Origin: Actinomycetota bacterium
GTDB taxonomy: Bacteria; Actinomycetota; Acidimicrobiia; Acidimicrobiales; Ilumatobacteraceae
DNA length: 11,027 nucleotides
Reading direction: 5' to 3'
Assembly (NCBI GenBank): GCA_009704425.1
Contig: WLEG01000040.1
Span: forward strand, 1 to 11,027
Shown: in pieces, positions 5,454 to 11,027 of the stretch
How positions within the stretch are numbered: position 1 is the first letter of the stretch
Layout: each line of letters opens with the position of its first letter
The notes under the pieces: model-generated
Told to the model about the DNA's origin: nothing
What the model saw: the letters and a program-made list of their open reading frames with translations, nothing else
Databases searched by the model: none
Position numbers and translations under genes: made by a program

Positions 5454-6340
5454 GCACCATCGTCTCCCCCACGTCGAGCGACGCCGGCCTCGACACGCCC
5501 GGCACTCCGCCGCTGCCCCCGGGCCGCGAGATCGAACTGCCCGGCCGTGGCACCACGTTCGTGCGCGAGATTCCGGCTCCACATCCCGGCGCCTCCACCG
5601 TGTTGTTGCTGCACGGTTGGACCGCCACCGCCGATCTCAACTGGTTCGCGGTGTACGAGACCCTCGGTCGCCACCATCGCGTGATCGCCCTCGATCATCG
5701 CGGCCACGGACGCGGCATCCGAACCCGCAAGCCGTTCCGGCTGGCCGATTGTGCCGACGACGCCGCCGCTCTGATGAACGAGCTCGGAATCGAGAACGTC
5801 ATCCCGGTCGGCTACTCGATGGGCGGCCCGGTGGCGTTGCTCATGTGGAAGCGCCACCGCGAACTGGTGGACGGACTCGTGCTGTGCGCGACCGCGGCGA
5901 GTTTCGCGCACAGTCGCGCCGAGCGCATGGCGTTCCTCGGCCTCACCGGAATGAGTGCGTTGGCCCGCCTCACCCCCGAGACCACGCGCGCCAACATCAC
6001 CGAGAAGGTCTACCTGCGTCGCAAAGCCGCGAAGTGGGGGCCGTGGGCCATCAGCCAGATCGAATTGCACGACTGGCGCATGGTGCTGGAGGCCGGACAC
6101 GCCATCGGTTCGTTCTCGGCGCTGGACTGGGTGGGACAGATCGACGTTCCCACCTCCCACGTGGTCACCCTGCGCGACCCGGTGATCCCGGTGCATCGTC
6201 AACTGGACCTTTTCGCCGCCATCCCCGATGCGCGCGCCTCGCGCATCGACGGCGAGCACGACGCCATCGTGGCTCATGCACCTCGCATGGCCGATCTCAT
6301 CATCGACGGCGTGCGTTCGGTGACCGAGCGACGTTCCTGA
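5450..6340 (+). CDS. Alpha/beta hydrolase fold protein, start uncertain
   Basis: This is a cytoplasmic alpha/beta hydrolase of unknown substrate. Numbered from the CTG at 5450 (296 residues), it shows the oxyanion-hole HGW after a hydrophobic strand (55-57), the nucleophile elbow GYSMGG (121-126, S123), and a plausible acid and base, D243 and H270 (in GEHDAIV). The catalytic triad is therefore complete. The start is odd. The first ATG/GTG/TTG in frame is GTG 5561, yet the 37 upstream codons have the same coding character and encode ELPGRGTTFVRE, a segment that I recall from related actinobacterial hydrolases. The only start candidate covering it is CTG 5450, which overlaps the greA stop as CTGA, the layout of translational coupling. 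The conservative form is 5561-6340 (259 aa). It lies between greA and a UbiB-type gene, likely in one transcript. Confidence 0.85.
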   Translation: MSTIVSPTSSDAGLDTPGTPPLPPGREIELPGRGTTFVREIPAPHPGASTVLLLHGWTATADLNWFAVYETLGRHHRVIALDHRGHGRGIRTRKPFRLADCADDAAALMNELGIENVIPVGYSMGGPVALLMWKRHRELVDGLVLCATAASFAHSRAERMAFLGLTGMSALARLTPETTRANITEKVYLRRKAAKWGPWAISQIELHDWRMVLEAGHAIGSFSALDWVGQIDVPTSHVVTLRDPVIPVHRQLDLFAAIPDARASRIDGEHDAIVAHAPRMADLIIDGVRSVTERRS

Positions 6341-6341
6341 C

Positions 6342-7829
6342 GTGAGAACGCGACGCCTGCTCTCCGTCGTCGCCCTCGGGGTGGGTGCCGCGTCGGCGAT
6401 TCGATTCATCAGGGCACGACGGTTCGCCGGTGCCGGTCGCATCACCTCGGCCATCGAGCGCGGAACCATGGCGGCCCGCAACACCGAATTGGTGCGCCTC
6501 GGTGGGCGCGTCGGCCTCACCTACGCCAGCGCCACGGCGCGCAAGGCCTTCGCCAGCGCCGAGCGCCGTATCGAGATCGACCAGGAGACCGAGTTGAAGA
6601 CCGCGGCTCAGGTGTCCGAGCGTCTCGGTCAGATGAAGGGCGCACTCATGAAGCTCGGCCAGATGGCCAGCTACCTGGACGAGGGCCTACCCGCACCACT
6701 TCGCGCCGCACTGTCGCAACTGCAGTCGAGCGCGCCACCGATGTCGGCCGAACTGGCCGCCGAGGTCATCGAGCGCGAACTCGGGAAGGCGCCGGGTGAA
6801 CTCTTCGTCGAGTGGGATCCGACCCCCATCGCCGCCGCATCCATCGGGCAGGTGCATCGCGCGGTCATCCTCGATCCGACGACCGGCGAGGAACGCGCCG
6901 TCGCGGTGAAGGTGCAGTACCCCGGAGTGGACGAGGCCATCGATTCGGACCTGCGCAACGCCGACCTGTTGGGCTTCCTGTTGCAGCAAGGCTTCAGCGG
7001 TCTCGATCCCACCGAGTTGGTGAACGAGGTGAAGGACCGCATCCGCGAGGAACTGGACTATTCGCGCGAGGCGACCAATCAGCAATTGTTCGCCGACTAC
7101 TACAGCGGTCATCCCTTCATCCACGTCCCGCGGGTCTTCCCCACCTTCAGCACCGCGCGGGTTCTCACCACCGAGCTGGTGAACGGCATGTCGTGGAATC
7201 AGTTGCTCCAGCAAAGCCAGGAACAAAGAGACATGGCCGGCGAGACGCTCTTCCGATTCGTGTTCCGCAGTCTGTACGGAATGCACAAGTTCAACGGCGA
7301 TCCGCATCCGGGCAACTACATCTTCCACGAGGACGGTCGCATCACGTTCCTCGATTTCGGACTGGTGAAACACTTCACCGACGGCGAGATGGCGACCTTC
7401 ATCGCCATGGTGAAGTCGGCCGCCTACGAGAGCGACGTTCCCGCGTTCCGCGCGGTGCTGGAGAACTCCGGCATGTTGCAGCGCGACGCACCGGTGGAAA
7501 CCGACGACGTGGGCACGTACTTCGGTCGTTTCTACGAGCCCGTGCGCGCGGACGAAAGAACCACCTGGACTCCGCAATACGCCAGCGGGATCGTGCGGCA
7601 CACATTCGACCGCTCGAGTCCCATCGCGCAATACGCCACGGTTCCCAAGACGTTCGTGTTCATCCAGCGCATCAACCTCGGCCTGTACGCGATCCTCGGC
7701 GAGTTGGGAGCCTCGGGCAACTACCGACGTATCGCCCGCGAACTGTGGCCGTTCGTGAACGACCCACCCAGCACGGCGATGGGTGAGGCCGAACGCGAAT
7801 GGTTGGCCACCCGTGCCGGAACCCGCTGA
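6342..7829 (+). CDS. UbiB/ABC1 (ADCK) family atypical kinase-like protein
   Basis: Members of this family have a protein-kinase-like fold with ATPase activity; in proteobacteria and mitochondria they support ubiquinone synthesis, while the actinobacterial role is not settled (lipid or quinone handling is a guess). The 495-residue protein has all family signatures: KLGQ (104-107), the Ala-rich loop AAASIGQVHRA (164-174) in place of a glycine-rich loop, lysine K190 in AVKVQYPG, REELDYSREATNQ (235-247), DPHPGN (320-325) and the metal-binding LDFG (337-340). A hydrophobic stretch at 6-23 could be an N-terminal membrane anchor. The GTG start lies 1 nt after the hydrolase stop, so translation is probably coupled. 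A UbiB symbol is avoided because most actinobacteria make menaquinone. Confidence 0.92.
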   Translation: MRTRRLLSVVALGVGAASAIRFIRARRFAGAGRITSAIERGTMAARNTELVRLGGRVGLTYASATARKAFASAERRIEIDQETELKTAAQVSERLGQMKGALMKLGQMASYLDEGLPAPLRAALSQLQSSAPPMSAELAAEVIERELGKAPGELFVEWDPTPIAAASIGQVHRAVILDPTTGEERAVAVKVQYPGVDEAIDSDLRNADLLGFLLQQGFSGLDPTELVNEVKDRIREELDYSREATNQQLFADYYSGHPFIHVPRVFPTFSTARVLTTELVNGMSWNQLLQQSQEQRDMAGETLFRFVFRSLYGMHKFNGDPHPGNYIFHEDGRITFLDFGLVKHFTDGEMATFIAMVKSAAYESDVPAFRAVLENSGMLQRDAPVETDDVGTYFGRFYEPVRADERTTWTPQYASGIVRHTFDRSSPIAQYATVPKTFVFIQRINLGLYAILGELGASGNYRRIARELWPFVNDPPSTAMGEAEREWLATRAGTR

Positions 7830-7834
7830 ACCGC

Positions 7835-7840
7835 TAGCGT
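7835..7840 (+). promoter_or_regulatory. Leaderless -10 box of the FKBP gene
   Basis: TAGCGT is followed by 7 nt and the ATG at 7848. It sits inside the 18-bp gap after the UbiB-type gene, so the FKBP lipoprotein can be transcribed on its own as well as by read-through. Confidence 0.5.
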
Positions 7841-7847
7841 TCGCGGA

Positions 7848-8744
7848 ATGTCGAAACGCTCCGTCCGTCGAATCTCCGCTCTGATCGCCGTCGCCGGCCT
7901 CGCCTTGACCGCGTGTGGTGGTGACGGTTCGGCGTCCGATGATTCGAACCCGGAGTCCGAGATTTCCTTGGGGCCCAGTGATCCCGCCGACGAGAGCACC
8001 GAACCCGACGTGGTTCTACCCACCGAGATCCCCACCGATTTGATGATCACCGACATCACCGTGGGTGCGGGCGACGAGGCGGGCGAGGGCGACACCGTGT
8101 TCGTGTATTACGTCGGCGTCCTGTCGGCCGACGGATCGCGATTCGACGGCAACTTCGACGGTGAGCCTTTCGCCGTCACCCTCGGTCAGGGTGCCGTCAT
8201 CCAGGGCTGGGACGAGGGCCTGTTGGGCATGAAGGTCGGTGGACGTCGGCAACTCGACATCCCCGCCGATCTCGCCTACGGAGAGGCCGGTTCCGGTGAC
8301 GCGATCCCGCCCAACTCGGCGATCTCTTTCGTGGTCGACATGCTGGCCGTCGTTCCGGCCATCGATCCGGCCGATGAGCCCGAGATCACGAGCCTCAAGA
8401 ATCCGGAGATGTTGAGCGATCTGGTGATCGAAGACCTCGTCGATGGTGACGGCGCCGAGGCCGAAGCCGGTTCCACCGTCGTGGTGCAGATCATCGCGTT
8501 CCGTAGCGACACGGGCGAGAAACTGGTGAGCACCTGGAGCGATCCCAGCCCGGTCACCTTCACGTTGGTCGCCGACGGAGCGTTGCCCGGAATCGTCGAG
8601 GGCGTTCCGGGAATGAAGGTGGGCGGTCGCCGCATCCTGAACATCCCCTACGCGGACGCCTTCGGAGACGCCGGCAACACGGAACTCGGCCTGCCCGAGA
8701 AGACCGACCTCGTCCTGGTGGTCGACCTCTTCGCAGCGTTCTGA
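7848..8744 (+). CDS. Lipoprotein with two FKBP-type peptidyl-prolyl isomerase domains
   Basis: This is a 298-residue envelope protein. A basic N-terminus, a hydrophobic stretch (11-22) and the lipobox LTAC with C23 predict export and lipid anchoring. A Ser/Asp/Glu-rich linker (24-60) follows. FKBP domain 1 (about 65-170) keeps the active-site residues expected of a working isomerase: VYYVG (86-90), FD (99-100), VIQGWDEGLLGMKVGGRR (117-134, W121) and LAYG (142-145). Domain 2 (about 187-298) keeps the fold motif PGMKVGGRR (254-262) and the C-terminal strand, but the tryptophan is replaced by I249, the YY strand reads VVQII, and LAYG is DAFG. It is probably not catalytic and may bind substrate or act structurally. 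Last gene of the greA run; its stop is 6 bp from the stop of the opposing gene. Confidence 0.92.
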   Translation: MSKRSVRRISALIAVAGLALTACGGDGSASDDSNPESEISLGPSDPADESTEPDVVLPTEIPTDLMITDITVGAGDEAGEGDTVFVYYVGVLSADGSRFDGNFDGEPFAVTLGQGAVIQGWDEGLLGMKVGGRRQLDIPADLAYGEAGSGDAIPPNSAISFVVDMLAVVPAIDPADEPEITSLKNPEMLSDLVIEDLVDGDGAEAEAGSTVVVQIIAFRSDTGEKLVSTWSDPSPVTFTLVADGALPGIVEGVPGMKVGGRRILNIPYADAFGDAGNTELGLPEKTDLVLVVDLFAAF

Positions 8745-8750
8745 TCCGCG

Positions 8751-9713
8751 TCACCCGTTCGGCGGCGGTCCTCCCATGGGAGGCATCGGAGCGGCGGCGT
8801 TGCCGGTTTGCGTGGTGGCGGTTCCCCGCAGACATCCGATGATGTAGGGGAACGCCGTGGTGGCGTGATACCGGTAGGTGCCGTCGGGCCCGACGCGTCC
8901 GTTGCACTCGTCGAGGACGTTGCTCTTGCCGCTGGCGTCGTAGGTGTACGCCTTCCACGAATACGACGTCGGGTCACCGGTCATGTCGTAGCCCGACACG
9001 AACACCGCGCTCTCGGAACACTCGACGTCGAGACAACCGACCGAGTTGTAGATCGGGAATCCGTCGAGGGCGTACCCGATGATGAACGACGTGTCCAGGT
9101 TGCAGGCCGCCACGGCGTTCAAGGCGTGATTGTGATAATCGGCGTTGAAGCCGGTGTGACCGCCGCAGCCGTCCAGCAAACCGTTGTACACCGGATCCCC
9201 GAACGCCTCGCGTTCGGGCATCGGCCCTTCGGTGGGCCCATAAATGGGCAGGCCCGTGGTGGTGAAACCGAGCGGCCCGAGCACGTCGACGATGCTGGTG
9301 GGCTGGTCGGCCACCTCCGGCTTCAACGACACGCGCCATTCCCAGTTCTGTTCCTGCAACCCGTTCGGCGTCATCTCGACAAACTCGTATCCGGGCATCC
9401 CGTTCGACGTGACCACCAACTCGGTGTCGGTGCATTCCACCGCCACGGTGGGCATGGCGTAGTCGCCACCCGGCCCAGCCACGGCGCTCAGATCGGGGAA
9501 CACCGCCGTGGGGCACTCACCGAGCGCAGGGACATCACTGTTGGTCGGAGCGATCGTGACGGCCTCGGTGGTGACCGACTGCCCCTCCGTCGAGGCGACG
9601 GCCGTGGACGACTCCGGGCTCGTCACGGCGGGTTCGGCGGAATCGTCTCCACCACAGGCGACGAACAACGAGAGTGCCGACAACACGGCGATCGACGTGG
9701 AGGAAATTCGCAT
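8751..9713 (-). CDS. YHYH-domain lipoprotein of unknown function
   Basis: This is a 320-residue exported protein. A hydrophobic N-terminus ends in FVAC with C20, an acceptable though imperfect lipobox (Phe at -3), followed by GGDD. A Ser/Thr/Glu-rich linker runs to about 65. The domain (about 66-300) has the YHYH-family pattern: GLPIYGPTEG (154-163), FGDPVYNGLLDGCGGHTG (171-188), DYHNHA (192-197), IIGYALDGFPIY (211-222), DECNGR (268-273) and YRYHATTAFPYIIGC (280-294), the site of the name-giving motif. Several cysteines (67, 94, 183, 204, 227, 232, 270, 294) suggest disulphides. The His/Asp/Tyr richness suggests metal binding, but the biochemical role of the family is not established. The tail (308-320) is Pro/Gly/Met-rich. 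The frame is open upstream to 10322, but that part is antisense to other genes and the signal peptide fixes the start. Confidence 0.85.
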   Translation of the reverse strand: MRISSTSIAVLSALSLFVACGGDDSAEPAVTSPESSTAVASTEGQSVTTEAVTIAPTNSDVPALGECPTAVFPDLSAVAGPGGDYAMPTVAVECTDTELVVTSNGMPGYEFVEMTPNGLQEQNWEWRVSLKPEVADQPTSIVDVLGPLGFTTTGLPIYGPTEGPMPEREAFGDPVYNGLLDGCGGHTGFNADYHNHALNAVAACNLDTSFIIGYALDGFPIYNSVGCLDVECSESAVFVSGYDMTGDPTSYSWKAYTYDASGKSNVLDECNGRVGPDGTYRYHATTAFPYIIGCLRGTATTQTGNAAAPMPPMGGPPPNG

Positions 9714-9719
9714 GCCCAC

Positions 9720-9725
9720 ATCGTG
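9720..9725 (-). promoter_or_regulatory. Probable -10 element of the YHYH lipoprotein gene
   Basis: CACGAT stands 6 nt before the ATG at 9713 on the minus strand. It keeps the A at position 2 and T at position 6 of TANNNT, at the leaderless spacing seen elsewhere in the window, but lacks the first T. Confidence 0.35.
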
Positions 9726-9740
9726 CCGTGTCCGGACTCC

Positions 9741-9773
9741 GAAAGTGGTGAGAACACGGTGAGAGTCCGGTGA
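9741..9773 (-). repeat. Three 11-bp TCACC direct repeats upstream of the YHYH gene
   Basis: On the minus strand the units TCACCGGACTC, TCACCGTGTTC and TCACCACTTTC follow one another with no spacer, so TCACC recurs exactly every 11 bp. They stand 28 to 60 nt before the lipoprotein start codon, over the expected -35 region. Tandem 11-bp units with a TCACC core resemble the direct repeat units bound by PhoP-type response regulators in Streptomyces. Binding by such a regulator is an inference. Confidence 0.5.
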
Positions 9774-9790
9774 CGAAACAGTCGAGCGTG

Positions 9791-10279
9791 TCACACCAGT
9801 TCGCCGCGCCACCAACGTTCGAGGGCGTCGGGCAACTCGCCCTCGCCCCGATCGTCCATCACCTCGGGATCGTCCGGGGCTCCGTCCCGGCGCATGACCG
9901 TGGCGATGCCTCGGTCGTCGATGGCCACGGTGACACGAACACGTTGGCGCAACGGGTGCTCGCTGGGGCGCCACATGGTGGAGTCCGACGGATCGGTGGG
10001 AGCACACCAACCGGTGACGACCAACGCGGCCGCCGACAGCGAAAGATGATCGTTGGTGCGCTCGAGAAGCACGTAGGGGTGCTCGTCGGATTCGAGGAGG
10101 AACGCCCGACGACTCTGGCCCGCCGGGATCACGTACAGGCGGGCCTCGGCCAAGGCGAACGGTTCGCTCAACTCCCGGTGAACCATCTCGTCCACCCAAC
10201 GGGCCATGCCGACGGAGCCGGCGGCGGGGCCGGTGGCCGGATGAGTGACGGGTTCGGACGCACGGATGGGATCGGTCAT
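9791..10279 (-). CDS. Conserved-looking protein of unknown function (162 aa)
   Basis: I do not recognise this protein. It is 162 residues, with no signal peptide, membrane segment or obvious catalytic motif. The first 24 residues are Ala/Pro/Thr-rich; the rest looks folded: ARWVDEMVHREL (26-37), then alternating hydrophobic stretches (RLYVIPAG 47-54, YVLLER 69-74, AALVVTGWC 84-92), RPSEHPLRQRVRVTVAIDDRG (104-124) and a C-terminal ELPDALERWW (148-157). The base composition by codon position is coding-like. ATG 10279 is the best start because similarity to leuC antisense begins soon beyond it; ATG 10207 (Met25) would skip the low-complexity N-terminus. It is divergent from leuC across 102 bp and followed 77 bp later by the YHYH gene. 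No functional link can be read from the context. Confidence 0.7.
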   Translation of the reverse strand: MTDPIRASEPVTHPATGPAAGSVGMARWVDEMVHRELSEPFALAEARLYVIPAGQSRRAFLLESDEHPYVLLERTNDHLSLSAAALVVTGWCAPTDPSDSTMWRPSEHPLRQRVRVTVAIDDRGIATVMRRDGAPDDPEVMDDRGEGELPDALERWWRGELV

Positions 10280-10302
10280 GGCCGTCGGGTGTGCCGCGAA
10301 GT

Positions 10303-10351
10303 GCTCCACGGAGCGCGGGCACGTCGTAGTCGCCTCGCCACGTTGTAGTCG
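10303..10351. promoter_or_regulatory. Direct and inverted repeats in the leuC divergent promoter region
   Basis: ACGTCGTAGTCG (10321-10332) recurs as ACGTTGTAGTCG (10340-10351), 11 of 12 bases identical, with a period of 19 bp, nearly two helical turns. Just beside it is the inverted repeat GCTCC-AC-GGAGC (10303-10314). The gap between the two divergent genes is only 102 bp, so the repeats could be an operator for either gene. No clear -10 or -35 box for leuC could be picked. Confidence 0.4.
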
Positions 10352-10381
10352 GCCGTCTTCGGGGAGAGACTGAGAGCCGCT

Positions 10382-11027
10382 ATGGCCAACCCCACCACAC
10401 TCCCCCAGAAGGTCTGGGACATGCACGTCGTCCACTCCGCCGCCGGCGAGCCCGACCTGCTGTACATCGATCTGCATCTCGTCCACGAAGTCACCAGCCC
10501 GCAGGCCTTCGACGGCTTGCGCATGAGCGGTCGCAAGATTCGTCGTCCGGACCTGACCGTGGCCACCGAGGACCACAACGTTCCCACCGCCGACATCCAC
10601 CTGCCCATCGCCGACCCGATCTCGGCGCGCCAGGTGGAGGTGATGCGCGACAACGCCAAGGAGTTCGGCGTGAAGCTGTTCTCCATGGGTGACCCGTTGC
10701 AGGGAATCGTCCACGTCATCGGACCGGAGCAGGGGCGAACTCTTCCCGGCATGACCATCGTGTGCGGTGACAGCCACACCGCCACCCACGGCGCCTTCGG
10801 AGCACTCGCCTTCGGCATCGGCACCAGCGAGGTGGAGCACGTCATGGCCACCCAGACCCTGCCGCAGAGTCGTCCGAAGTGGATGAGCGTGGAAGTGAAC
10901 GGCACCCTGCCCGCCGGTGTCACCGCCAAGGACATCGTGCTGGCCATCATCGGTCGCATCGGCACCGGTGGCGGTATCGGCCACGTCATCGAATACCGGG
11001 GTTCGGCCATTCGCGCGCTCTCCATGG
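10382..11027 (+). CDS. leuC: 3-isopropylmalate dehydratase large subunit, 3' end outside the window
   Basis: With LeuD, LeuC forms the [4Fe-4S] isomerase that converts 2- to 3-isopropylmalate in leucine synthesis, and citramalate to beta-methylmalate in the citramalate route to isoleucine. The 215 N-terminal residues show LLYIDLHLVHEVTSPQAFDGL (26-46), ATEDHNVPT (61-69), GIVHVIGPEQG (108-118), the aconitase signature region VCGDSHTATHGAFGALAFGIGTSEVEHV (127-154) and LPQSRPKWM (160-168). LeuC proteins are around 465-480 residues; the cluster cysteines lie in the missing part. ATG 10382 has GAGAG 5 nt upstream and fits the family N-terminus. leuD would be expected immediately downstream, outside the window. 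The gene is separated from leuB by about 5.5 kb. Confidence 0.95.
   Translation, partial: MANPTTLPQKVWDMHVVHSAAGEPDLLYIDLHLVHEVTSPQAFDGLRMSGRKIRRPDLTVATEDHNVPTADIHLPIADPISARQVEVMRDNAKEFGVKLFSMGDPLQGIVHVIGPEQGRTLPGMTIVCGDSHTATHGAFGALAFGIGTSEVEHVMATQTLPQSRPKWMSVEVNGTLPAGVTAKDIVLAIIGRIGTGGGIGHVIEYRGSAIRALSM

Noticed and set aside
8808..9773. 321-aa plus-strand open frame opposite the YHYH gene
   Set aside because: The minus strand has a signal peptide and the YHYH motifs; the plus frame is Gly/Arg/His-rich with no recognisable domain.
8751..10322. 523-aa version of the YHYH protein
   Set aside because: The extension runs antisense over another gene, and a lipoprotein signal begins at Met 9713.
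10280..10381. Leucine attenuator ahead of leuC
   Set aside because: No short frame with a run of Leu codons and no terminator hairpin is present in this gap.

Overview
The window is high-GC DNA, most likely from an actinobacterium, perhaps of the Acidimicrobiia type. The pointers are strong G/C bias at third codon positions, a LeuB of the mycobacterial type, GTG starts, lipoproteins with a Cys-Gly-Gly after the lipobox, and several genes whose ATG follows a TANNNT hexamer by only 6-7 nt, the mark of leaderless transcription. The species cannot be fixed from the sequence.

Layout. At 1-1067 (minus) lies the first part of cimA, citramalate synthase. Its 5' region (1068-1255) holds what I consider the most interesting element: a 20-residue leader peptide ending in four consecutive isoleucine codons, then a hairpin, then an intrinsic terminator, all upstream of the first enzyme of threonine-independent isoleucine synthesis. 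Further out, 1321-1394 is a cluster of DnaA-box-like 9-mers. From about 1417 to 1780 (plus) there is a promoter followed by strongly structured, apparently non-coding DNA that ends in a terminator-like hairpin. Then come an agmatinase-type ureohydrolase (1823-2827, plus) and, convergent to it, the minus-strand pair leuB-ilvE (4858 to 2866).

Divergent from leuB is a plus-strand run: greA, an alpha/beta hydrolase with an unusual start, a UbiB/ABC1-family kinase-like protein, and a lipoprotein with two FKBP domains, the second degenerate (4983-8744). Convergent to this run, only 6 bp away, is a YHYH-domain lipoprotein (9713 to 8751, minus). Its promoter region carries three 11-bp direct repeats. 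A small protein of unknown function (10279 to 9791, minus) is divergent from leuC (10382 to the window end, plus).

How the genes fit together. CimA, LeuC(D), LeuB and IlvE are the enzymes that turn pyruvate and acetyl-CoA into isoleucine by the citramalate route; LeuCD, LeuB and IlvE also serve leucine synthesis. Only cimA carries the isoleucine-codon leader, which makes sense because it is the committed, isoleucine-specific step. The greA-hydrolase-UbiB-FKBP run is a separate housekeeping/envelope unit. No mobile element, CRISPR array, tRNA or rRNA was seen.
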